Origin: Halobacteriales archaeon YIM A00013
Lineage (GTDB): Archaea; Halobacteriota; Halobacteria; Halobacteriales; Haloarculaceae
Length of the DNA: 64,000 nucleotides
Direction: 5' to 3'
NCBI GenBank assembly: GCA_025041195.1
Contig: JAKCFM010000001.1
Span: 2,480,001 to 2,544,000, forward strand
Below are positions 1 through 7,373 of the stretch, piece after piece. The notes beneath the pieces were generated by a model. It did not search any database. It was given only the letters and a program-made list of their open reading frames with translations, and was not told where the DNA came from. The position numbers and the translations under genes are program-made. The stretch's first letter is position 1; the number at the start of each line of letters is the position of its first letter.

Positions 1-730
1 ACGCTTCGGCGAAGCTCTCGCCCAGATAGTGGCTCGTGGCGCCCTGGACGCTCTTTCCGTCCGGCATCATCACTTCGATCGTGGTGGTGGTGTCAGCGCC
101 AGGGAATTTGTCGTGATCGGGCTTTTTCCCACGAAGCGGTGCCAGCGCCATCACGTCGGTGTAGAGCCGTTCGTACTGGTCCAGTCTGAGCATCGTTTCA
201 TCCCAGGCATCGTCGCGATCGTGGTGGGCGGTGTGGCCCTCCTGCCAGAGGAACTCCTTGGTCCGGAAGAACGGCTTCGTGTCGGTTGCTTCCCAGCGAA
301 CGACCGAACACCACTGGTTGATGCGCATCGGGAGGTCGCGGTGGCTGCGCACCCACTGAGAAATAAACGGCGTGATGATCGACTCGCTGGTTGGCCGCAC
401 CGCAAGCCGCTCATCGAGTTCGTCGTGGCCGCCCTGGGTCACCCACGCCACTTCCGGGTCGAACCCTTCCACGATCTCCTTTTCCTGTTCGAGATACGAC
501 TCTGGAATGAACATCGGGAAGTAGGCGTTCTGCACGCCGCTGTCTTTGAACCACCCATCGAGATGGTTCTGGACGGCTTCCCAGAGTGCATACCCGCGTG
601 GCCGGGTGACGATGAACCCGCCCATGGGTGCATACTCCGCCAGGCCGCTTTTCTGGACGACCTGCGAGTACCACTCGCCAGTCTCGTGTTCTTTGCTGGC
701 GGTGATGCCGAGATCCTGATCGCCGGTCAT
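1..730 (-). CDS. proS: Prolyl-tRNA synthetase, N-terminal part (3' end outside window)
   Basis: Class II aminoacyl-tRNA synthetase that charges tRNA-Pro. About 243 N-terminal residues are visible, starting at the ATG complementary to 728-730 with MTGDQDLGITASKEHE; the rest lies left of the window. The class II motifs are recognisable: motif 1 region YAPMGGFIVTRPRGY, the segment TSESIITPFISQWVRSHRDLP, the motif 2 region QWCSVVRWEATDTKPFFRTKEFLWQEGHTAH, cited here only by its core RTKEFLWQEGHT. This is the archaeal/eukaryal-type ProRS rather than the bacterial type, judged from the loop after motif 2. It is transcribed away from the carbonic anhydrase gene only 51 bp upstream on the same strand, so the two could share a transcript. 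Housekeeping gene, high confidence. Confidence 0.93.
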   Translation of the reverse strand, partial: MTGDQDLGITASKEHETGEWYSQVVQKSGLAEYAPMGGFIVTRPRGYALWEAVQNHLDGWFKDSGVQNAYFPMFIPESYLEQEKEIVEGFDPEVAWVTQGGHDELDERLAVRPTSESIITPFISQWVRSHRDLPMRINQWCSVVRWEATDTKPFFRTKEFLWQEGHTAHHDRDDAWDETMLRLDQYERLYTDVMALAPLRGKKPDHDKFPGADTTTTIEVMMPDGKSVQGATSHYLGESFAEA

Positions 731-781
731 GTAGGAACGAGACGGCTACCCCTAATAAGCTCGACGTGTCCAACTCCCGTG

Positions 782-1462
782 TCAGTAGCTCCACAGCCGG
801 GTGAATCGGTCGGAAAGCGCTGGTTCGTTTCGTTCGATCGCGTCAGCCGTTCGCGATCCGTCCACGTTGATGAGTTGGAGGCGTCCCCTCTCGTCGCTAT
901 ACACGTTCTGGAAGTCATACACCAGCCCGGCGACACTGACATCGTCTGGGACAACATCGCTTTCGAGCAACAGCTCGACCTGCCGGTCGACATTGTACTC
1001 CACCAGGTGGTTGATTGTGCTTTCCTCATCGAGTCCATCCGGCAGTGCGTCGACTCCTGGCGCGAGACGATCTTTCAACAGATCGATTGCGTACTGAATC
1101 CCGTCGGGTTCGTCAACGCCGTCGGTCAGATCCTGATACGTTGCGGTGACGGCTCCACAGCCGGTGTGGCCGATCACTGCTGCAGTGGTCGTTCCGGCGT
1201 GGACGAGCGGATAGAGCACGTCGCCGGAGATGGTCGCGCCGTCGTCCGTTCGTTCACAGACGCGATTGCCGATGACACCAACGGTGAACACGTCGCCTGG
1301 TGTCTCGTTTGTGAGCAGTTCGTCCTGTAGCACGCGTGAATCCGAACAACAGACGGTGACCAGCTCCGGGGACTGTCCGTCCTGGACCGCATCGAATCGA
1401 TCGTTCGAAAACTCACTGACGTGGCGGTCGTTCCGTTCGAGCAGCTCGTGTAGCTCCATCAT
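782..1462 (-). CDS. Beta-class carbonic anhydrase
   Basis: Zinc enzyme interconverting CO2 and bicarbonate. With the start used here (the ATG ATG pair at 1462/1459) the protein is about 226 residues. The beta-CA zinc ligands are all present: CSDSR (Cys39, with the Asp41-Arg43 dyad), then HTGCGA giving His99 and Cys102. The length fits the family. A start four codons upstream at 1474 is also open, and I prefer 1462 because family members begin close to the LLERN helix. There is no signal peptide, so the enzyme is cytoplasmic. Nearest neighbours (ProRS, an isochorismatase-fold hydrolase) give no specific clue to role; supply of bicarbonate to carboxylases is a reasonable inference. Confidence 0.9.
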   Translation of the reverse strand: MMELHELLERNDRHVSEFSNDRFDAVQDGQSPELVTVCCSDSRVLQDELLTNETPGDVFTVGVIGNRVCERTDDGATISGDVLYPLVHAGTTTAAVIGHTGCGAVTATYQDLTDGVDEPDGIQYAIDLLKDRLAPGVDALPDGLDEESTINHLVEYNVDRQVELLLESDVVPDDVSVAGLVYDFQNVYSDERGRLQLINVDGSRTADAIERNEPALSDRFTRLWSY

Positions 1463-1526
1463 TCGGCCCTCCACGCGGGATCGATAAACGCGTTATGACC
1501 GCGGCCGGTCAGTTGTGCGGATCCCG

Positions 1527-2090
1527 TCATGAACGGATCTCCCTGAGCAGTTCGTCAGTTGTTCGTATCGTCGCGAACTCTCCGGCCAGCTGTGCGAGTG
1601 CTGTTTTGTGGGTACAGTCTGCGTCGTAGCACGTCCCATCGAGCGTCCGATCGAACGTCGCACAGGCCGTCCGTGCGACTGTCACCGCAAATCCCCTGTT
1701 TTCTGCCATCCTGGCTGTCGTCGAGACGCAGTGATCAGTCGTCAATCCGGCGATAACCAGGGTTCCGTCACTGTGCTCGCGGAGCAACGGTTCGAGATTC
1801 GTTCCAACGAACGCACCGTTGACACGCTTTCGAATCGTATGCTCGCCCGGAGCCGGTTTGAGCTGCCGTTTGAACTGATATCCTGGACAGCCGTTGCGAA
1901 GTGGTGAGGGGGGCTCGGTCGAATCGTGGCGAACGTGGATGATCGGCCATCCCATTTCGCGCCAGCTCTCAAGCAAGCGAGCGGCGGAGGCTTCAGCATC
2001 GGGATTGTTTCGTGATCCCCACTGTGGATCGTCGAATCCTTGCTGGAAGTCGATCAGCACGAGCGCGGTTGCAGTATCCGAGACGATCAT
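1527..2090 (-). CDS. Isochorismatase-family cysteine hydrolase
   Basis: A 187-residue alpha/beta hydrolase of the isochorismatase/nicotinamidase superfamily. The catalytic triad is visible: Asp14 in VLIDFQQGF, Lys88 in IRKRVNGAF and Cys121 in [14 protein letters not shown]. The reading frame stays open upstream of 2090, but the family always starts a few residues before the LIDxQ strand, so the ATG at 2090 ([10 protein letters not shown]) is chosen. That start overlaps the stop of the upstream YqcI/YcgG-like gene by 4 bp, which argues for translational coupling. In this cluster the substrate could be an amide or N-substituted amide made by the other two enzymes; nicotinamidase is an alternative given the NadE-like partner. 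The metal-binding residues of true nicotinamidases are not obvious. Confidence 0.85.
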   Translation of the reverse strand: MIVSDTATALVLIDFQQGFDDPQWGSRNNPDAEASAARLLESWREMGWPIIHVRHDSTEPPSPLRNGCPGYQFKRQLKPAPGEHTIRKRVNGAFVGTNLEPLLREHSDGTLVIAGLTTDHCVSTTARMAENRGFAVTVARTACATFDRTLDGTCYDADCTHKTALAQLAGEFATIRTTDELLREIRS

Positions 2091-2962
2091 CGTGGTGCTC
2101 CGTCCGAGGGCATATCGATACACTGCGTCGATCGCGGATGTGTGTCCGTTATCGTGATTGGAGGTTTCTGTGGGGCCTGTTGGCGATCGCTCGAAAGCAT
2201 ATACTGGGGCCACTCGCGGTCGCCTTCGACTCCCCAATCGCCGAGGTCTGCGTGCGGGCAGACGCCATCGTACGATTCGAGTCGTTCCTGAATGATCGTC
2301 CGTGCGTGCTGACCAGCGTCGGTATCGGCCGTCACGTTAAGAGATTCGAACAGTGCGCGTGGCTGGAACGTGATCTCGAGCCCAATCGGGCAGTAACGGC
2401 TGTTGCGCTGGTCATAAAACGGTGCCCGACACGTTGGGAATATGGGCTCTCCACCGAAGCAAAACTCCCATCTGGCGTGGTCCGGATCGGTCGGGATCGA
2501 TTCCGGCCATGGTGTTGGATCGTGGACATGCAGAAACTGAAGAATGTGCCACAGTGCGTCGTGATAAGCAGCTTCCGTCGTCACGCGATCATCGGGGGCG
2601 AAAAACGTCACCAGAGAGGCGCGATCGCTGTACTCCTGATAGCAATCGAGATACGAACACAGCGTCGACCCGAGTTCGAACAACGCGTCAGTTTCTGTCA
2701 GCGATGGCACGGCAGTGTACAGTGGCTCTCCGTTTCGAACCGATTCCGCACCGAAAAAACACGGAAACGGCGTTTCGTTTCGGCTTCCGAGCAATCCCTC
2801 TCGAAACGTCTTCCAGTGCTGTTCGACCCATGCTGGCACCCTCGAGTTATCGACAGCCTGCTCCAGCGTTGACTGGGTACAGAGCTCGTTGACCACGGTG
2901 TTCGCCATCAGTTTGATCGTTCCATCGGTTGATTGTTGTTTCTCTGGCTTAGCATTGTCCAA
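2087..2962 (-). CDS. YqcI/YcgG family protein, GntA-like heme N-oxygenase
   Basis: A protein of up to 291 residues carrying the YqcI/YcgG signature: [37 protein letters not shown] and [11 protein letters not shown] characterised member of this family, GntA of guanitoxin biosynthesis, is a heme-dependent N-hydroxylase acting on a guanidine group, and other members are uncharacterised. The first ATG at 2962 overlaps the end of the upstream NadE-like gene by 14 bp; a second in-frame ATG at 2908 (MANTVVNEL) would leave a 40-bp gap and is equally defensible. Middle gene of a three-gene minus-strand cluster. Substrate is unknown; N-oxygenation of an amine or amidine is inferred from the family only. 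Confidence 0.82.
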   Translation of the reverse strand: MDNAKPEKQQSTDGTIKLMANTVVNELCTQSTLEQAVDNSRVPAWVEQHWKTFREGLLGSRNETPFPCFFGAESVRNGEPLYTAVPSLTETDALFELGSTLCSYLDCYQEYSDRASLVTFFAPDDRVTTEAAYHDALWHILQFLHVHDPTPWPESIPTDPDHARWEFCFGGEPIFPTCRAPFYDQRNSRYCPIGLEITFQPRALFESLNVTADTDAGQHARTIIQERLESYDGVCPHADLGDWGVEGDREWPQYMLSSDRQQAPQKPPITITDTHPRSTQCIDMPSDGAPR

Positions 2963-4622
2963 TCAGCAGTTCGAGCTCGTGAAAATACGTCTCTCTTGGA
3001 GTGTGGCTAGATGTCGGTCCTCGCGGGCGTCGCCGCTTGTGGTGGCTCTCGAGATGGGCACGAGCACACCGTTCGATCTGGTCTCTGTCGAGTCCACTCT
3101 TCGTAGCCGTCCTGTCAATTCCACCATTAACATCGACGAGTTGCCAAACGACCTGGTCAAGCGTCTCAGTGCTGAGAGCGCTGGCACAGTCGGGCGGTAC
3201 CGATTGGCCGATAGCTCCTGGCAGTCCCAGGGTTCGGGCGAGCTGGTCCAGTTCGGACTCGAACAGGCCGGTGAACGGCAGGAAATCTGCGGCTCCGTTG
3301 CCGTGTTTCGTAAACGCGCCGAGCAGCCATGCCGGTCGGCTGAGATCGCCAACAACGAGCCGATCTGTTGTGTTGGCCGCGTAATAGGCACAGACGGCTC
3401 GTACGCGTTCTCTGACGTTCTCAAGCGTCCGTTCAGTTGCCCCGTTCGTCCAGCGATCGGGGAGCACATCCAGCAGTCGGGAAACGAGTGGGGCACAATC
3501 GACCGTGGTGTGTGGAATGCCGATCGTTTCTGCGATCGAGACGGCGTCGTGTTCATTTGATCGGCCCTCTGCGCCACATGGAAGTATCAATCCATATATG
3601 CGATTGGGGCCGACGGCACTGGCTGCAAGCGCTGCGAGCGTACTCGAGCGCTTTCGGCCATCCATTCGGACGACGTAACCCGATCGATCCGTCGTGCGGA
3701 GCGTCCGAGATAGCGCTCGTTCGAGGCGCGAACGCAGTGTCGTTACCGTTTTGTGATTGGTGTTTGGCGGACAGACCGTCTTCCCCGAGAGGATTGACCG
3801 ACCTGTGTGACGAGGTGGCCGTCGTTTGTGTGCCGTCCGTCGGAATCGCCGTGCACATGATTCGGCGAGAGAGCGTTCACAGCCGACGATTTCGGCGATA
3901 CGCTTCGGTGATGTGTCTGACCCTGATAACAGGTGACAGATCGGGTCGAGCAGTTCGTACGGTGCCCCCAGCTGGGTGCGATCAGTCTGTCCCGCCCAGA
4001 GGCCAGCCGTGGGGGGTTTCTGGATAATTTCGGTAGGAACATCATACGCGTTCGCATGATGACGGATCGTCGATTTGTCCCACTCCCTGAGTGGTGCACA
4101 GTCGACAGCGCTGTCGCCATATTTGGTGACGTAGCCAAGCGTTCGTTCGGTTCGGTTGGTTGTTCCGATGACAAGCCGGTTACGGGCGTTCGCCATGAAG
4201 TACACACACGCCATACGGATTCTCCCAACAGCATTGCCGATTGCGTGGCGATCACCATTGGTCGCAATCAGTGGAGCGATCTCGTCTTCGAACAGATCGA
4301 CGACCGGCTGTAGTTCGATCGTGTCGAACGGAATGTCGAGCCTGCTGGCCATTGTCGTCGCATCAGCAACCGCCGTGGTTGAACTCGACAGCGTCGGTTG
4401 ACAGAGCCCATACACGGCGTTTCGTCCAACTGCGGCTGTAGTGAGTGCCGCAGTGAGTGATGAATCGATCCCACCGCTCATGTTAAGCATCACACCGTCA
4501 CATCCCGACGATTCGACAGTCGAACGAATGAACGACTCCACCTCCTCGGGTGGTGGTCCCCCAGCTGTTCGTTTGGACCGGCCAGGACTGAAATCTTCCC
4601 GATTCACTGGTTCTGTTGCCAT
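2949..4622 (-). CDS. Tandem NAD-synthetase-like (NadE-like) fusion protein
   Basis: A 557-residue protein containing two NadE-type ATP-pyrophosphatase domains in tandem. Domain 1 (about residues 25-270) looks intact: PP-loop SGGIDSS at 49-55, GNAVGRIRMACVY near 129, VIGTTNRTE near 151, KYGDSAVDCAPL near 167 and PPTAGLWAGQTD near 203, all hallmarks of ammonia-dependent NAD synthetase. Domain 2 (about 295-540) keeps the fold-level landmarks VRAVCAYYAAN, VVGDLSR and FTKHGNGAADFLPF but its PP-loop position reads RMDGRKRSST, so the SGG-DS signature is lost and it is probably catalytically dead. Usual archaeal NadE is about 270 residues and a homodimer; here one chain may form a pseudo-dimer. The ATG at 4622 (MATEPVNRED) is chosen because upstream residues are non-conserved and lie in the AT-rich promoter. 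No glutaminase domain is present. Confidence 0.85.
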   Translation of the reverse strand: MATEPVNREDFSPGRSKRTAGGPPPEEVESFIRSTVESSGCDGVMLNMSGGIDSSLTAALTTAAVGRNAVYGLCQPTLSSSTTAVADATTMASRLDIPFDTIELQPVVDLFEDEIAPLIATNGDRHAIGNAVGRIRMACVYFMANARNRLVIGTTNRTERTLGYVTKYGDSAVDCAPLREWDKSTIRHHANAYDVPTEIIQKPPTAGLWAGQTDRTQLGAPYELLDPICHLLSGSDTSPKRIAEIVGCERSLAESCARRFRRTAHKRRPPRHTGRSILSGKTVCPPNTNHKTVTTLRSRLERALSRTLRTTDRSGYVVRMDGRKRSSTLAALAASAVGPNRIYGLILPCGAEGRSNEHDAVSIAETIGIPHTTVDCAPLVSRLLDVLPDRWTNGATERTLENVRERVRAVCAYYAANTTDRLVVGDLSRPAWLLGAFTKHGNGAADFLPFTGLFESELDQLARTLGLPGAIGQSVPPDCASALSTETLDQVVWQLVDVNGGIDRTATKSGLDRDQIERCARAHLESHHKRRRPRGPTSSHTPRETYFHELELLIGQC

Positions 4623-4713
4623 CTCAGAACCCCCCCCTGATCGTGTGCGAACGGAGTGAGTGGCGCGTTTAGATTGCCTTCTATAATCAATTGAACGTCT
4701 ATTATTTCGTTCT

Positions 4714-4736
4714 ATAGGTGTTCTTTGCACACCTAT
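4714..4736. promoter_or_regulatory. Inverted repeat upstream of the NadE-like cluster
   Basis: Perfect 8-bp arms ATAGGTGT and ACACCTAT separated by 7 bp, in the AT-rich divergent region between the NadE-like cluster (starting at 4622 on the minus strand) and the membrane-protein pair (starting at 4899). Around it lie several TATA-like stretches. The position, about 90 bp upstream of the NadE-like start codon, suits an operator for the minus-strand promoter. No cognate regulator is encoded next to it. It is a sequence observation; regulatory function is inferred. Confidence 0.4.
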
Positions 4737-4898
4737 TAACGTGTTCTGTGACCAATTATATGTTATTAGTCCCAATTGGGTGAAAATACACATAATTATT
4801 GCTCGAACGGTCGTCGGTGTCTGGCGATAGACGGTCCTCGGGCAGAAAATGGTAACAAAAGGATAATGTAATCACGACTACGTAAACCGGGTAACACA

Positions 4899-5756
4899 AT
4901 GGGAAACGGTACGAAGTCCGGTGAGCTGGACGGCCTGGAGGAGGGCGCGATATCGATCGATGGAGCGTTCGATGGCCAAGCACAGACGCTCGTCGAGCTT
5001 GAGGATGAGCTTTCCTCGATCCCCGGCGCAGAAATCGCCGATTCCGAGCAGTACGCGTCCGGGATGGTGGTCGGTGCCGACCGCGTTGGGGCTAGCGAAC
5101 TCCCCGAGACGTATCCGATCAGTTTCGAGACGCCACAGCTGTTGCGACTGGACGTTCAGCTCCCGTCCAATCAGGTGACAGCCCTCTACGTGGGGTGGCC
5201 GGATCAGATTGCTGATGAGACGCCGCTGTTTCAGTTGCTCGAAGCGATCGATGTCGGCGTCAACTCGTTCGCTGACATCCTCGGCGAGGAGGTCCCCCTT
5301 CGCGTCGAAGGCGTGCACTACGTGGCCGATATCGAATATCCGACCGAGCGCCAGTTCGAATTCGAACAGACCGTCGAACAGCTCTCCGTGGACGTTTCGG
5401 TCGACACCTCGAAAACGTGGTTCCACCTGACGGTCGCGGGCGTGGCCATGTGGATGGCAATGGTCCTATCGATGCCGATCGATCCACTCGTTCCCGACGG
5501 ACTCCAGAGTCTGTTGCTACTCGGTGGCTGGCTGTTGGTGCCCATTGGCATCTACTTCGATTCGAAACAAGTGGACGCTGTGAGCGACTGGTCACCAATG
5601 AGATGGGCATACGTTATTCCCGCACTGGTTCCGTTTTTCTGCATTCCGACCAGCATCATCTATCTGTTAAAACGACGGGAGGCGACGTTCGCACCAGAGT
5701 ACGACATCGGCCGGCTCGATTCGCTCATTTCGCGGGCGAAAGCGCTGTTCGACTGA
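4899..5756 (+). CDS. Conserved haloarchaeal membrane protein (paralogue A)
   Basis: A 285-residue protein of unknown function. Residues 1-165 are soluble and acidic, with the segment ETYPISFETPQLLRLDVQLPS and the landmarks FADILGEE and HYVADIEY. The C-terminal third has about four hydrophobic segments (near 175-192, 200-218, 235-255), arranged as two helical hairpins separated by a short polar loop containing SDWSPMRW, then a basic motif LLKRREATF. The gene immediately downstream is a clear paralogue sharing the same order of motifs, so the two arose by tandem duplication. The soluble half is probably cytoplasmic because the protein has no signal peptide. I do not recognise a named family. 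Confidence 0.8.
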   Translation: MGNGTKSGELDGLEEGAISIDGAFDGQAQTLVELEDELSSIPGAEIADSEQYASGMVVGADRVGASELPETYPISFETPQLLRLDVQLPSNQVTALYVGWPDQIADETPLFQLLEAIDVGVNSFADILGEEVPLRVEGVHYVADIEYPTERQFEFEQTVEQLSVDVSVDTSKTWFHLTVAGVAMWMAMVLSMPIDPLVPDGLQSLLLLGGWLLVPIGIYFDSKQVDAVSDWSPMRWAYVIPALVPFFCIPTSIIYLLKRREATFAPEYDIGRLDSLISRAKALFD

Positions 5757-5818
5757 GCGAAGAACGCTACCCCACAACCAAACGGTAATATTCCCAGACA
5801 CATTACGTTCGATAACCG

Positions 5819-6670
5819 ATGCCCGATGGTCCCGATGACTTCGTGTCCGACGATCTTTCTGATGGTGGGATCACAATTGACGAACAGGCAGAGAGTCTGT
5901 TAGAGCTAGAGAACGAGCTATCGAGCGTCCCCGGGGCGACGGTAGCGACGGACGAGCAGTACGACGCCGGCTCGGTCGTTGGAGCAAACCGCGTTCCACT
6001 GGCTGCGTGTCCTGAGACGTATCCGATCGAGTTTGATTCGGCGCAGCTGTTGCAACTCGACGTGGAACTGCCCTCGACCGATCGAACCTCGGTGTATCTC
6101 GAATGGCCGGAGAAGATCACCAGAGAAACGCCGCTCTATCAGCTCCTGGACGCTGTTGACGTCGAGGTAACCGCATTTGCAGATATCCTCGGCGAAGACA
6201 TCCCACTCAGGGTGGCGGACACCCACTACGTTGTGGACGTTACCTACGACACAGAAACCGCCTCCCACCACAGCCACCAGCAGTCCTACACGACCACGAC
6301 GGTCGACGTCAGTGAGCCCGAAGACGCCAGTTCGCGCTGGTATTACGCCGTGTGGGGAGGCTGGCTCAGCTGGCTGTTCGTCTGGGGCGTGGCCGGGTCG
6401 TCGCTCGAACTGCTCTTTCCAGATGCGTTCCTTGGATTGATTGTGTTCATTTCGTGGCTTCTCTTTCCCATTGCGCTCTACAAGGACTGTAAACACGTGA
6501 CGGCAAACAGCGACTGGTCGCCGAACGAGTGGCTGTACTCGATCATCTCGTTCATCTGGGCGGTGAATCTGCCGCTTGGCCTGTTCTATCTGTACAAACG
6601 CCACACGGCGACGTTCGATCGAGGCGCCGATACTACTCGATTCACTGATTTCTTCGAACGACTGATTTAG
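5819..6670 (+). CDS. Conserved haloarchaeal membrane protein (paralogue B)
   Basis: A 283-residue paralogue of the preceding gene, 62 bp downstream in the same orientation. Shared motifs in order: ETYPIEFDSAQLLQLDVELPS, cited by its core QLLQLDVELPS; ETPLYQLLDAVDV; FADILGED; a C-terminal membrane part with SDWSPNEW and LYKRHTATF. It differs by a His/Ser/Thr-rich insertion (about residues 142-160, SHHSHQQSY) just before the first membrane helix. Start at the ATG at 5819. Its stop codon overlaps the stop of the convergent gene at 6667. Function unknown; the two proteins could form a heteromeric membrane complex, which is inference. Confidence 0.8.
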   Translation: MPDGPDDFVSDDLSDGGITIDEQAESLLELENELSSVPGATVATDEQYDAGSVVGANRVPLAACPETYPIEFDSAQLLQLDVELPSTDRTSVYLEWPEKITRETPLYQLLDAVDVEVTAFADILGEDIPLRVADTHYVVDVTYDTETASHHSHQQSYTTTTVDVSEPEDASSRWYYAVWGGWLSWLFVWGVAGSSLELLFPDAFLGLIVFISWLLFPIALYKDCKHVTANSDWSPNEWLYSIISFIWAVNLPLGLFYLYKRHTATFDRGADTTRFTDFFERLI

Positions 6671-7146
6671 ATGTCGCAATCGATCGCGAACGGCGAGTCC
6701 GTTGCTGTCCACTCCCAGCCGGGAAGCCGCGTCTGAAAACCAGCCGCAAGCGCGGCATCCAGATCGTCGTGACCGGCGGTGCCGTCCGGATGGTGATACA
6801 CATCAGCCACGTGAAATGTTGCCTGTGCCAGCGTCGCTAGCGGTTGCCCGCCGGCGATGGCTGCTGCGAGCTCTCGTCCGAGCAGTTCATCCACGATAAA
6901 CCCTGGATAGTCCCCTTCCACGTCGAGATCACGCAACATTGCGACCAGGGCTGCGACATTGACCGCGAGGTCGCCGTCTGCAAACACCTTGTCGACCGCC
7001 GCACGATACTGTTCGGACGAAACTGATTCGACAGTCGTGTCGAACGCGACGGCAAGCCGTTCGCGAACGTCAGTGATGAGCGGGGCGATTGGACGGCTTC
7101 GAACGAACGCATACTCGGCTGCGACACGGTCGGGAGTGAGCTTCAT
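6667..7146 (-). CDS. Conserved hypothetical haloarchaeal protein
   Basis: A 159-residue acidic soluble protein starting MKLTPDRVAAEYAFVRSR. No catalytic motif, signal peptide or membrane segment is visible. It is alanine- and aspartate-rich with several predicted helices and ends with a tryptophan-containing tail (LPGWEWTATD). It is convergent with the membrane-protein pair (4-bp stop overlap) and divergent from the aCPSF1 gene. Codon usage matches neighbours, and the acidic composition makes a real gene likely. No function is proposed. Confidence 0.7.
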   Translation of the reverse strand: MKLTPDRVAAEYAFVRSRPIAPLITDVRERLAVAFDTTVESVSSEQYRAAVDKVFADGDLAVNVAALVAMLRDLDVEGDYPGFIVDELLGRELAAAIAGGQPLATLAQATFHVADVYHHPDGTAGHDDLDAALAAGFQTRLPGWEWTATDSPFAIDCDI

Positions 7147-7210
7147 GGCGAACCATCCGACTGCAGGCTATTGAACGAAAGGCTGCACCGTTGCGAAGAG
7201 TTTTATAATC

Positions 7211-7242
7211 CCCGTGTTGTACACAAGACCAACGCGGGTTTT
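7211..7242 (+). promoter_or_regulatory. Hairpin followed by T4 in the aCPSF1 leader region
   Basis: CCCGTGTTG and CAACGCGGG can pair over 9 bp (one G-U pair) around a 10-nt loop and are followed directly by TTTT. It lies just after a TATA-like sequence (TTTTATAATC at 7201-7210) and about 130 bp before the aCPSF1 start codon. It could be a leader structure, an attenuator or simply a terminator for an unseen small transcript. No experiment supports any of these. Confidence 0.35.
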
Positions 7243-7373
7243 CCGGGCCGTCGTGAACGGTCGTGATTGAACAGTATGACCTGTTGTTCGGCGTCAGTGC
7301 TTGATTCATGGCCGATTAGATCGGCGTTATGTGGTTGTCGTCTGTCCTGGAACCCCGCCCATCTACGTGACCT

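Noticed and set aside
29-1330. A 433-codon open frame on the plus strand
   Set aside because: It is antisense to prolyl-tRNA synthetase and carbonic anhydrase, both with complete catalytic motifs, and its own product is basic and His/Val/Arg-rich, unlike a halophilic protein.
2012-2872. A 286-codon plus-strand frame
   Set aside because: Antisense to the YqcI/YcgG-like and isochorismatase-like genes; product is Arg-rich with no motif.
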